Shown in pieces: positions 16,807 to 25,766 of a stretch of 64,000 nucleotides of DNA. Made by a program: the position numbers and the translations under genes. The notes under the pieces were generated by a model, which made no database searches, was not told where the DNA came from, and saw only the letters and a list, made by a program, of their open reading frames with translations. The stretch is taken from positions 1 to 64,000 of the forward strand of contig PBNK01000041.1 in assembly GCA_002723085.1 (NCBI GenBank), given 5' to 3'. Source of the stretch: Crocinitomicaceae bacterium. GTDB lineage: Bacteria > Bacteroidota > Bacteroidia > Flavobacteriales_D > Parvicellaceae. The first letter of the stretch is position 1. Every line of letters begins with the position of its first letter.

Positions 16807-17892
16807 ATGAACAGTTTTAAAGCAATAAAGTTTGACACTAAAAAAAGTGAATTTGCTAAAGTTCTAAGAAAAAGAGTTAATCAATACTTTAAGGAAAAAA
16901 GCATTTCAAAACACAGTAATTTTAATATGGTTTTTAAGACATTTTTTATGATGTCTTTATACTTTATCCCTTATTCATTTTTGGTTTCAGGTTTTATTGA
17001 TTCTTACCTTTTGAATTTAGTTTTATGGTCTGTAATGGGCCTTGGTATGGCTGGAATAGGAATGAGTGTTATGCATGATGCTAATCATGGTTCTTATTCA
17101 AAAAATAAAAGAGTGAATGATATAATTGGTCAAGTTATCACTCTAATAGGGGGTAATGCAGTTAACTGGAAACTGCAACATAATGTTTTACACCATACTT
17201 ACACCAATATATCTGGAATGGATGAAGATTTAGAATCTGATCCATTAATGCGATTTTCACCTGATCAAGAAGTGAAAAAGTTTCATAAATTTCAGCACTT
17301 TTATGCTTGGTTTTTATATGGTTTAATGACTATATCCTGGTCTGTTGATAAAGATTTTTCTCAACTTTTTAGATATAGAAAAAAAGGACTTTTAAAACTT
17401 CAAAATATAAAATTTAACAGAGCTTTAACTGTACTTATTTCAACTAAAATTTTATACTATTGCTATGCTTTTGTTTTGCCAATGATTTTTGCACCTAATT
17501 GGTGGATTGCGTTGATTGGTTATTTAATTATGCACTTTGTTGCAGGATTTGTTTTAGCAATTGTTTTTCAATGTGCTCATGTTATCGAAAAAACAGATTA
17601 TCCTAAACCTTTAGAAACAGGTAATATGGAAACAGATTTTTTTGTTCATCAATTAAATACTACTGCAAATTTTGGATCAAGATCTAGATTCTTTTCTTGG
17701 TTTGTTGGTGGTTTGAACTTTCAAGTTGAACATCATTTGTTTCCAAACATATGTCATATTCACTACAAAAAAATTAGTCCTATAGTTAAAAAAACAGCAT
17801 TAGAATATGGTTATCCTTACCATTCTTTTGCTACATTTTTTGAAGCTTTAAGTTGTCATACAAGGCACCTTAAACAACTAGGTAGAGCTTAA
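16807..17892 (+). CDS. Membrane fatty-acid desaturase (linoleoyl-CoA desaturase-like), copy 1
   Basis: A 361-residue membrane protein with all three di-iron histidine boxes of front-end/acyl desaturases: HDANH (90-94), HNVLHH (125-130) and QVEHH (306-310). Paired transmembrane segments lie at about 45-90 and 205-260. There is no cytochrome b5 domain, so electrons must come from a separate ferredoxin or cytochrome. The enzyme introduces a double bond into a fatty acyl chain in the inner membrane. A paralogue follows directly, and residues FDTKK and LRKRVN near the N-terminus are shared by both. The double-bond position cannot be deduced. Confidence 0.9.
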   Translation: MNSFKAIKFDTKKSEFAKVLRKRVNQYFKEKSISKHSNFNMVFKTFFMMSLYFIPYSFLVSGFIDSYLLNLVLWSVMGLGMAGIGMSVMHDANHGSYSKNKRVNDIIGQVITLIGGNAVNWKLQHNVLHHTYTNISGMDEDLESDPLMRFSPDQEVKKFHKFQHFYAWFLYGLMTISWSVDKDFSQLFRYRKKGLLKLQNIKFNRALTVLISTKILYYCYAFVLPMIFAPNWWIALIGYLIMHFVAGFVLAIVFQCAHVIEKTDYPKPLETGNMETDFFVHQLNTTANFGSRSRFFSWFVGGLNFQVEHHLFPNICHIHYKKISPIVKKTALEYGYPYHSFATFFEALSCHTRHLKQLGRA

Positions 17893-17896
17893 CTCC

Positions 17897-17920
17897 TTTA
17901 TGTTTATAAATAAACATAAA
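17897..17920. repeat. Perfect inverted repeat between the desaturase genes
   Basis: Arms TTTATGTTTA and TAAACATAAA (10 bp each) flank a TAAA loop, starting 4 bases after the first desaturase stop. The stem is almost all A-T and no U-run follows on the plus strand, so it is a poor intrinsic terminator. It could be an operator or a processing/attenuation hairpin ahead of the second gene. Confidence 0.45.
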
Positions 17921-17973
17921 CAAAAAGTATTAATTCTATTAAGTTGTTAATTTTATAAATTAAACCACTTAAA

Positions 17974-19065
17974 ATCGGACATTCAAGTCATATTCAATTC
18001 GATACAAAAAAGACTGATTTTGTAAAAACTTTAAGAAAAAGAGTAAATTCTTATTTTAAAGAAAATAATATTTCTAAAAATCATAATTCTGGAATGGTTT
18101 TTAAATCAATTTTTATGTTTTTATTGTTTACTGTTCCCTTTACAGTAATAATATTAAATATCCTACCTAGTTGGTATAATCTAATAATGTGGTCTTTAAT
18201 GGGGTTTGGAATGGCAGGTATTGGTTTATCTGTAATGCATGACGGAAATCACGGGGCATATTCTAAAAATTCCATTTTAAATAAATTAACTGGTTATGGT
18301 TTAAATTTTGTTGGAGGATATGATTTATGTTGGCGAATTCAACATAATGTATTGCATCATACCTATACAAATATTATTGGAATGGATGAAGATGTTGATG
18401 CTGGTATAATATTGCGTTTTTCGGATTCTCAACCTCTTAAAAAGCATCATCATTACCAACATATATATGCATGGTTTTTATACGGCCTTATGAGTATTTC
18501 TTGGATAATGAGTAAAGATTTTATTCAGGTCATAAAGTACAATAAAAAAAATCTGCTTAGTACTCAAAATATTACCCTTAAACGCGCGATTATTAATCTT
18601 ATTTTATGGAAAGCATTTTATTTTTCTTACATAATAGTACTTCCAATTTTCTTATCACCTAACCTTGGGATTAATATTGGTGGATTCTTTTTAATGCATT
18701 TTATTGCAGGTTTCTTTTTAACTACAGTTTTTTTATGTGCACATATTGTAGATAAAACTGATTTTCCTTTGCCTGATAATCAAGGTGTTGTTCATAAGAA
18801 TTGGTATGAGCATCAAATGGAAACAACTGCTAATTTTTCTAATACAAAAAGTTTTTTCTCTTGGTTTATTGGCGGTTTAAATTACCAAATTGAACATCAT
18901 CTATTTCCTACTATTTGTCATGTTCATTATTATGATCTATCTAAGATTGTGAAAGCTACAGCAGAAGAATACAATTTGCCTTATCATTCTAGTAATACTT
19001 TTTATTCAGCTTTAGGGCATCATTATCAACACCTTAAATTAATGGGTAAGTTTGCCAAATCTTGA
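17974..19065 (+). CDS. Membrane fatty-acid desaturase, copy 2, apparent non-ATG start
   Basis: The first in-frame ATG is at 18094, but the frame is open back to a stop at 17956-17958. The translated upstream part (FDTKKTDFVKTLRKRVNSYF) is clearly homologous to residues 9-28 of the neighbouring desaturase. No ATG, GTG, TTG or CTG exists in that span. Aligning the two proteins places ATC at 17974 opposite the Met of copy 1, giving 363 residues against 361; ATT at 17959 is the alternative. The His boxes HDGNH, HNVLHH and QIEHH are intact, so the enzyme looks functional. Either a rare ATC/ATT start is used, or the start codon was lost (in nature or by sequencing error), leaving a shortened product. 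The product class is secure; the exact start is not. Confidence 0.8.
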   Translation: MGHSSHIQFDTKKTDFVKTLRKRVNSYFKENNISKNHNSGMVFKSIFMFLLFTVPFTVIILNILPSWYNLIMWSLMGFGMAGIGLSVMHDGNHGAYSKNSILNKLTGYGLNFVGGYDLCWRIQHNVLHHTYTNIIGMDEDVDAGIILRFSDSQPLKKHHHYQHIYAWFLYGLMSISWIMSKDFIQVIKYNKKNLLSTQNITLKRAIINLILWKAFYFSYIIVLPIFLSPNLGINIGGFFLMHFIAGFFLTTVFLCAHIVDKTDFPLPDNQGVVHKNWYEHQMETTANFSNTKSFFSWFIGGLNYQIEHHLFPTICHVHYYDLSKIVKATAEEYNLPYHSSNTFYSALGHHYQHLKLMGKFAKS

Positions 19066-20421
19066 TTAAAGTCTAACTCTAATTTTATCAATAACGTCTT
19101 TAAAGTTTTGTTTAATTGATTTTGAATTTTTTTGTCGTTTTCCACCTATATATGTTTCTTTTATAACCTTAGAATCTAACGAATAAATTATGGTGTTTAA
19201 GATGTGATTTTTCCCTGTTTTATAAATCAAGTGATGATTGCTGTTTATTTCTATAAAATCTAATGATTGACCCATTTCAAAATAATTTTTTCTATTGCTT
19301 CCCATTGCTTTTTTTCCATTAAACCACATTTGTTTAAATGAATTTAGACTTGAATTACCCGAGCTTTTATTTGTAAATGTATTTCTGTTATGGGTTGTTA
19401 ATCTCTGACCGTAATCTAAAAGTCTGATTTCTTCTAATGGAGATAAATTTACATGACTGTCGCTGCCAATTGACCAATTCCCATTATGTTTTTGATATTC
19501 TGTAAGAGGAAATATACCGTCACCAAGATTTCCCTCTGTAATCGGGCAAATAACAACATTAGCATTTGATTTTGCTAGGTTTTTAATTTCATTGCTATTT
19601 AGGTGAGTAGCGTGTACTAGATGATGATGATCTCTTAAGTTTAAATTTTCTAATAACCATTCAACTGGTCTTGCACCCCACTTTTTAATGCAGTCTTCAA
19701 CTTCAATTAATTGTTCTGAAACATGAATATGAAAAGGCATTTTCTTTATATTATATTCGTCTGTTTCAATTATTTCATTTTTATTAACGGCTCTTAGAGA
19801 ATGAATGCCAATTCCAATTTCTGCATTATCATTTGCATTTGCTATCTGTTTTGACTTTTCAATTAAATTAAAATATTCATCTGAAGATTTATTAATAAAT
19901 CTTTTTTGCTGTTCAAAAGGAGGAGTGTTGAAGCCGCCCATTTGATAAAATATAGGGATTAAAGTAATGTTGATTCCAGCATTTTTTGCTGCAGAAATCA
20001 ATCTTTCCCCCATTTCAGCAATATTGTTGTATTTATTGCCATTTTTATCATGATGTAAATAATGAAACTCTGCAACATTAGTATATCCATTTTTTAACAT
20101 TTCAGAATAAAGCATGGTGGCAATAGCTTCCATTTCATCAGGATTTAAATTCAATGCTAAATTGTACATTGCATTTCTCCATGACCAAAAATTATCTGCT
20201 TGTTTATTAATAGGGTGATATTCTGCAATTCCAGCCATTGCATATTGGAATGCATGAGAATGAGCATTTTGAAAGCCAGGAATTGCTAAATCAATTGTAA
20301 AGTCTGTGTTTTTTTGAATATCATCAATGGCTTCAATATTCCCATTGGAATTTGTAGTTATATAGATGTTATCTTTCCATCCGCTGTCAAACAATATGGA
20401 ATTAAATTTATAGACACTCAT
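19066..20421 (-). CDS. hutF: Formimidoylglutamate deiminase
   Basis: A 451-residue amidohydrolase. The metal motif HSH occurs in PGFQNAHSHAFQYAMAG. HIHVSEQ (later metal His), LVHATHL and GSDSHVNLSPLEEIRLLDYGQR follow; the last is characteristic of HutF rather than generic deaminases. HutF converts N-formimidoyl-glutamate to N-formylglutamate and ammonia in the five-step histidine degradation route. Its start overlaps the stop of hutG (20418-20421), so the two consecutive enzymes are translationally coupled. hutH is 13 kb away in this window; hutU and hutI are not present. Confidence 0.93.
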   Translation of the reverse strand: MSVYKFNSILFDSGWKDNIYITTNSNGNIEAIDDIQKNTDFTIDLAIPGFQNAHSHAFQYAMAGIAEYHPINKQADNFWSWRNAMYNLALNLNPDEMEAIATMLYSEMLKNGYTNVAEFHYLHHDKNGNKYNNIAEMGERLISAAKNAGINITLIPIFYQMGGFNTPPFEQQKRFINKSSDEYFNLIEKSKQIANANDNAEIGIGIHSLRAVNKNEIIETDEYNIKKMPFHIHVSEQLIEVEDCIKKWGARPVEWLLENLNLRDHHHLVHATHLNSNEIKNLAKSNANVVICPITEGNLGDGIFPLTEYQKHNGNWSIGSDSHVNLSPLEEIRLLDYGQRLTTHNRNTFTNKSSGNSSLNSFKQMWFNGKKAMGSNRKNYFEMGQSLDFIEINSNHHLIYKTGKNHILNTIIYSLDSKVIKETYIGGKRQKNSKSIKQNFKDVIDKIRVRL

Positions 20422-21224
20422 TTTAATAATGGTATTATGTTTTCAAATGTACTTTTAAGAATTGACTTTATTTCTGATGCTTTTTCGTAATCATACTCTG
20501 TTTCTTTGTTTTTCATGTACAAATCTTTCGACATTTCGAGCTGTATAGCATGAACATTCTCTAAGGGATTACCTTTCGATCTTGTAAGGTTTCCACCTTT
20601 AAATGGGGTATTATGAGTTAAATTTAATCCGCTTTTCTCTAATTGCTCTATACAAGTTTTTATGAAAATAGTGTCAGCAGTTTTTTGGTCATTATCGCCA
20701 ACAATTAAATCAGGAAATGGAATAGGATTAATAGTAGGGACATGTCTTCTTATTGAATGTGCATCCCAAAAAAAAACTGAAGAGAATTTAGTTTTAAATT
20801 GATTAATGAGTTGATTAATCTTATTGTGATATGGCCAAAAATAGTTTTTTAATCTTCCTTCAATTTGATCTAAACTAGGTTCCTGGTTTTTAATATATAT
20901 ATTTTCTCCTAAGAAATTAGTAGTTGGACATAGTGATGTAATTATTCTTCCATCGTTATATAATGATTTATTTTCAGGATTTCTATTTAAATCAATTACC
21001 CATCTAGAGTAATTAGCAGAAATAGTAGTAATTCCTAATTCAGGGGCAAAGTCATATAGTATATCTAAATGCCAGTCGGTATCATCTGGGTATTTTATAA
21101 GTTCTTTTTTATATTTTGATTTGATTTTTTCAGGAAATGCAGTTCCACAATGAGGAATGCTTAAAATAAAGGGTATTGGCTCAACAATAGGAGGAGTGAT
21201 CGTAAAACAGTCGTGGTCTGTCAT
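20418..21224 (-). CDS. hutG: N-formylglutamate amidohydrolase (deformylase)
   Basis: A 268-residue protein with the family features LSIPHCGTAFP, DTDWHLDILYDF, SANYSRWVIDLNR and FFWDAHSIRRHVP; the His/Asp residues are expected to bind Zn. HutG hydrolyses N-formylglutamate to glutamate and formate, the last step of the HutF-type histidine pathway. It is the first gene of the hutG-hutF pair. The released formate could be used by the formate ligase/dehydrogenase module at 11.9-16.6 kb. Confidence 0.93.
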   Translation of the reverse strand: MTDHDCFTITPPIVEPIPFILSIPHCGTAFPEKIKSKYKKELIKYPDDTDWHLDILYDFAPELGITTISANYSRWVIDLNRNPENKSLYNDGRIITSLCPTTNFLGENIYIKNQEPSLDQIEGRLKNYFWPYHNKINQLINQFKTKFSSVFFWDAHSIRRHVPTINPIPFPDLIVGDNDQKTADTIFIKTCIEQLEKSGLNLTHNTPFKGGNLTRSKGNPLENVHAIQLEMSKDLYMKNKETEYDYEKASEIKSILKSTFENIIPLLK

Positions 21225-21323
21225 ATGTTAATAAAATATAAATTATAAACAGCTGTAAGATAAAGAGCAATAAACGTATTTCAAAAACTTTATTTAATAT
21301 ATATTTAGATAAAATTTTTTAAA

Positions 21324-22283
21324 ATGTTCAAAACAGATGTAGAGGCTGCAGATGCTTTTATAAATAAATATCAGTTGCTTAAAACTGAAATATCAAAAGT
21401 AATTATTGGACAAGATCAGGTGCTTGATCAAATTCTTATTAGTGTTTTTAGTAAGGGCCATTGTCTTTTAGTGGGCGTTCCAGGCTTAGCAAAAACTTTA
21501 ATGGTTAGCTCAGTTTCAGAAGCGCTAGGGTTAAAGTTTAACAGAATTCAATTTACTCCGGATTTAATGCCTTCAGATATCATTGGTTCTGAAATTTTAA
21601 ATGAAAATAAAGAGTTTAAGTTTATGAGGGGGCCTGTGTTTTCTAACATTATTTTGGCAGATGAGATAAATAGAACACCCCCAAAAACTCAAGCTGCATT
21701 ATTAGAAGCTATGCAAGAAAGGTCTATAACAGTTGCTGGATCTAGTTATAAATTAGATGAACCCTTTTTTGTGTTAGCTACTCAAAACCCAATTGAACAA
21801 GAAGGTACTTATCCTTTGCCTGAAGCTCAGTTAGATAGGTTTATGTTTAATATTTGGGTTGATTATCCTTCCTATGAAGAAGAATTATCTATTGTTGATG
21901 CTACCACAGGTGATAAAGATGTTAAAATAAATCAAGTATTATCCTTAGAAGAAATATTAGAATTTCAAAAATTAGTAAGAAAGATACCAGTTGCTGAAAA
22001 TGTTATTCAATATGCTGTTAAATTATGCAATAAAACTAGACCAAATGGTCCTTTATCAAATGATTTAGTGAAGAAATACATTTCTTGGGGTGCTGGGCCC
22101 AGAGCCTCACAATTTTTAATTATCGGAGCAAAATGTCATGCATTATTAAATGGTAAATATTCGCCAGATATTGAAGATGTTAAAGCGGTATCTAACCCAA
22201 TTTTAAGACATAGACTTGTTAGAAATTATGTAGCAGAAGCTGACGGTTATTCAATTGATGATATAGTTAATGAATTAAAGTAA
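21324..22283 (+). CDS. MoxR-family AAA+ ATPase
   Basis: A 319-residue AAA+ protein. Walker A GVPGLAKT is at 51-58 and Walker B LADEINR at 111-117, followed by TPPKTQAALLEAMQE and sensor region ATQNPIEQEGTYPLPEAQLDRF. MoxR ATPases act as chaperones for metal insertion or assembly of partner proteins and normally sit before DUF58 and VWA genes. Here the next gene is convergent and its stop codon abuts this one, so the usual partners are missing locally. The target is therefore unknown. Confidence 0.93.
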   Translation: MFKTDVEAADAFINKYQLLKTEISKVIIGQDQVLDQILISVFSKGHCLLVGVPGLAKTLMVSSVSEALGLKFNRIQFTPDLMPSDIIGSEILNENKEFKFMRGPVFSNIILADEINRTPPKTQAALLEAMQERSITVAGSSYKLDEPFFVLATQNPIEQEGTYPLPEAQLDRFMFNIWVDYPSYEEELSIVDATTGDKDVKINQVLSLEEILEFQKLVRKIPVAENVIQYAVKLCNKTRPNGPLSNDLVKKYISWGAGPRASQFLIIGAKCHALLNGKYSPDIEDVKAVSNPILRHRLVRNYVAEADGYSIDDIVNELK

Positions 22284-23003
22284 TTACCATTCAAATACAT
22301 ATTTTACAATTTTACTCATCCAAGGGTTTGACCTTCCTTTAAGTTCTAATTCTTGCTTCAATTCATTTTCGGTATACACCTTTTTCTTGTTAATTTTAGG
22401 AGATAACTCATCTAAATCGTTATAACTTTCTTGAACAGTTTTGGCGAAATAAACAACCCCACCATCTTCAGTTGCAAGACCAAGAATAGTTCCTGGAAGG
22501 CCGTTAAAACTCTCAGGTCCAGTTGATGGTACAATTTGAGTAGTATACCATGCATATATATTAGTGCTGTCGTCTTTTTCCCAAATTGCTCTTCTACATG
22601 AATAACCAGCAATATCTCTTTTTCTTTCAGTAATTTTCCAAGTTCGTTTTGTTAAACTATCTAATACAGTTTTATTTTCACCAAGAAAATTATAAATAGA
22701 TATTCTTTCTTTTTTATTAAAATCTTGAATAACTGTATTTTTTGAAGTAGCCCAATCTGCTTTTGATGGAGTTAAAGATTCTATTGGTAAAAATAAAGAT
22801 TTTGTAGGGGAAAAGTAAAGGTTAAATCGGTCAATTTTTACTTTTTCTCCTCTTAGCCACCTTTGTGATTCTGGAGATTCGTATTTTTTTAACAGGTTTG
22901 TTTTTCTTTCAAACATTATAACCCCATTTTTTATTTGTGCAGAATAAATGCTGCTAATAAAAATTAAGATTAAAATGAAACCACATTTATTTGAAGCTTT
23001 CAT
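22284..23003 (-). CDS. GLPGLI-family secreted protein
   Basis: The likely start is the ATG at 23003 (MKASNKCGFILILIF), giving 239 residues with a clean signal peptide. An ATG at 23048 would add a 15-residue tail overlapping the upstream gene. The family signature appears as FNGLPGTILGLATEDGG, together with the CRRA and YAWYTTQI segments. The function of GLPGLI proteins is unknown. They are often found next to an outer-membrane barrel like the one immediately upstream, whose last 17 bases overlap this start. A shared envelope function is inference. Confidence 0.85.
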   Translation of the reverse strand: MKASNKCGFILILIFISSIYSAQIKNGVIMFERKTNLLKKYESPESQRWLRGEKVKIDRFNLYFSPTKSLFLPIESLTPSKADWATSKNTVIQDFNKKERISIYNFLGENKTVLDSLTKRTWKITERKRDIAGYSCRRAIWEKDDSTNIYAWYTTQIVPSTGPESFNGLPGTILGLATEDGGVVYFAKTVQESYNDLDELSPKINKKKVYTENELKQELELKGRSNPWMSKIVKYVFEW

Positions 23004-25737
23004 CTTTTGGTTTTGCATTATTGTTAAATCTATAAGTAAGTCTTGCAAGAAAATATCTTGAAATTATTGTAGTAAAATTGTCAATTATAACATTGTTTTG
23101 AATTTGCCTTTGTGCAATTATATTTTGATTTAAAATATCAAAACCTTCAAGCGATAAAATTAAATTCTCTTTTTTGGTAAAGCGTTTTTCTATTCCAACA
23201 TTTACAATTAAAAAATTAATATTATATCCATCTGATCTTTGTGTATTTATAGTGTAATTAGATTCGGTCCATATCATCATGTTAAATGGAAGTTCTATTT
23301 CAGCATCTAAACTGTATTCTTGTGTGAAAAAAGGTTGTGACCTAATTGAGCTTAAACTATTAGTTGGATTTGAATAACTTATTTCAGCTCCTATTTCGAA
23401 AAATATACTGTCCGAATCCCATTCAAATCCAATGCTGTTAGATTGAGATAGGGTAGTAGTGATATTTCTAAAATCACTAATGATATTGTTTGTTACATTA
23501 TAGTTGGAAAAGTTCCTATAATTTAATCCTAAAGGGGAATTTCCAATTGGCACTTTTCCTCCAAAATTTAGACTGCTATAAATGTTATTGTTTTCAGAAA
23601 TATTAACGGTTTTTGTAATGGTTCTGCCAATGCTATCGTAGGAAATAGCAACAGAAAAAGGGTTTTGAACTATTCTATGACTTAAGCTGCTCCAAATAAA
23701 ACTTCCACTAAGTCCTTTCCAATGGTTATAGCTTGCGTTAAATTGATGAGAATAATCAGGAATTAGTTCAGGGTTTCCTTCAATTATTTGATTTGGATTT
23801 GAATTGTTTAAAACGGGCTGTAATTGATTAACAGATGGTTGTCGTGAATTGGTTTTATAATTAAATCTAAACCTTTGTGAGTTGTTAAATTTGTGACGGT
23901 AGGAAAGCTGAGGAAGAATGTCCCAGAAATTAAGGTTAGGTGTTATAAAGTTGTCATTGTAATCTTTGTTTTGAATTTGAACATTTCTGATAAATCCTCC
24001 AATTTTTAATTTATCTTTTTTGTATTTATAACTGTAAAAAAAACCAGATCTATTTGTTAGTTTGCTGTTGTTAAATTCATTAGAAAATATGGAGTCAAGT
24101 TCATTGTAGGTGCCGTCTAATGTGTTTTTGTTAAAGGTTGACATATCTTGATTTCCCAGATTAAGTTTGTATAAATGCTCAATATCTATGCCCCATTTTT
24201 TCGTGATTGGTTCTCTAAAAAGCAATTGCGATTGATACTTATTAGAATTGGAATTAAAAATTAGATTTTGATCGATGGTGTCGTTATTAAAATTGACGTA
24301 ATTATTTTCGGTAATGTTAAATTGTATTTCTTCATTATCAGATTGATCGTATTTAAATGAATATTTTAAAAGACGATTTTTTTTAGAAAAATCTCTTCTT
24401 ATTCTAATTTCAGTAGAAAAATTAGAGTTTTCATTAATATGATTTTGATTTACAATAGATGCTGAATTAAAGTCTAGGTTAGAATTTAGGAATGTATTGT
24501 TTAATACATTAGTATCGATTCTTCTTGAAGTTGAAAATCTAGGCAATATTTCAATTTCAGTTAAACTGTCGGCTCTAATTTTAATTTTACCATTTATTAA
24601 ATGATCCTCTGTTCTTCTTTTTAATTTTGAAGAGTCTTTTACAGAGTAGGAACTGTCACTTAATAAGTATAAATAGTTTTTATTTGATTCTGCTATTAGT
24701 TCTGATTCATTATAAGTGTAGTTTAGGCCAACATCAATTTTATCATTGATTTTATCTGAGTAAAAGATTCCTGTTTTTATGGTTTTTGGAATTCCGTTGT
24801 TGTTATATCCGTCACTGCCTCCCCACCAATTTCTATCATTATCTCCAAAAAAATTACCATTGTCAGTACTTAAGCCGTATTTTTTAATATCTCCATAACC
24901 AAAATTAGCTCTAGGTGTGTTAGATCCTAAGCTGAAAACTGATAATTTAAAATCATTTTTAAATCGATTAAAGAGAAGTTCTCCTTCGTAAAAGTCAATA
25001 AAATCAGATGCTCCAGAAACTCGACCAAAATATCCGTTTTTAGCATTTTCTTTTAATTTTAAATCCATCACCTGTATGGTTTCATCAGCTGTCTCATCTG
25101 AATCAGTGTTTTCTTCTTCGTAAATTTCTACGCTTTCAATGCTTTTTGCGCCTAAGTTTTTAGTAGCAATTGTTGGGTCGCTTCCAAAAAATTCGTCTCC
25201 ATCAACTAGTACTTTGTTTACTTCTCTTCCTTGGGACGAAATGTTACCGTTTTTATCCACTTCAATTCCAGGTAGTTTTTTAAGTAGATCTTCTACAACT
25301 GCGTTTTGTTTAGTTTGAAATGAATCAGCGGTAAACACTAGGGTGTCTCCTCTAAAAAAAATAGGATCTTTATAAGCATATATAGTTACTTCCTCAAGTT
25401 TCTCGCTTTTATCAGGAAGTATTGTATTGTTGAGAATAAGTTCTTTATTGTTTTGGCTAGGAAAAAAGAAAATAATTTTATCATCATTTTTGTGATGAGA
25501 AATAATGATTTCAACAGTATCTAGTGGTTGAGTTATGCTAAATTCTCCTGTTTTGTTGGTTCTTGTAAAATCAATTAAAACTGAGTCAGATAATCTTACT
25601 AACATTATTACAGCATTTTCCTTAGGTATGTTGTTTGATGACTCGATAATATTTCCTTTTATAGTCATGTTTTGACTAAAAAATAAATATGGCGCAATAA
25701 GTATTATACAAAATATTATTTTTTTAAAATGCTTCAA
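22987..25737 (-). CDS. Outer-membrane beta-barrel protein with regulatory-like and plug-like domains
   Basis: A 916-residue protein with signal peptide (about 1-22) and an N-terminal carboxypeptidase-regulatory-like beta domain (MTIKGNIIESSNNIPKENAV). A plug-like region follows (VVEDLLKKLPGIEVDKNGNI, VNKVLVDGDEFFG), then a large TonB-receptor-like barrel (residues about 240-905) rich in Asn/Ser aromatic strands. The usual terminal aromatic residue is displaced by a short polar tail (NAKPKDESFK). It precedes and overlaps a GLPGLI gene, an arrangement seen repeatedly in Bacteroidota. The substrate is unknown; peptide or metal-complex transport is possible. Confidence 0.85.
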   Translation of the reverse strand: MKHFKKIIFCIILIAPYLFFSQNMTIKGNIIESSNNIPKENAVIMLVRLSDSVLIDFTRTNKTGEFSITQPLDTVEIIISHHKNDDKIIFFFPSQNNKELILNNTILPDKSEKLEEVTIYAYKDPIFFRGDTLVFTADSFQTKQNAVVEDLLKKLPGIEVDKNGNISSQGREVNKVLVDGDEFFGSDPTIATKNLGAKSIESVEIYEEENTDSDETADETIQVMDLKLKENAKNGYFGRVSGASDFIDFYEGELLFNRFKNDFKLSVFSLGSNTPRANFGYGDIKKYGLSTDNGNFFGDNDRNWWGGSDGYNNNGIPKTIKTGIFYSDKINDKIDVGLNYTYNESELIAESNKNYLYLLSDSSYSVKDSSKLKRRTEDHLINGKIKIRADSLTEIEILPRFSTSRRIDTNVLNNTFLNSNLDFNSASIVNQNHINENSNFSTEIRIRRDFSKKNRLLKYSFKYDQSDNEEIQFNITENNYVNFNNDTIDQNLIFNSNSNKYQSQLLFREPITKKWGIDIEHLYKLNLGNQDMSTFNKNTLDGTYNELDSIFSNEFNNSKLTNRSGFFYSYKYKKDKLKIGGFIRNVQIQNKDYNDNFITPNLNFWDILPQLSYRHKFNNSQRFRFNYKTNSRQPSVNQLQPVLNNSNPNQIIEGNPELIPDYSHQFNASYNHWKGLSGSFIWSSLSHRIVQNPFSVAISYDSIGRTITKTVNISENNNIYSSLNFGGKVPIGNSPLGLNYRNFSNYNVTNNIISDFRNITTTLSQSNSIGFEWDSDSIFFEIGAEISYSNPTNSLSSIRSQPFFTQEYSLDAEIELPFNMMIWTESNYTINTQRSDGYNINFLIVNVGIEKRFTKKENLILSLEGFDILNQNIIAQRQIQNNVIIDNFTTIISRYFLARLTYRFNNNAKPKDESFK

Positions 25738-25766
25738 ATCAGTGTTTTAAATATTTTTATTTAAAG

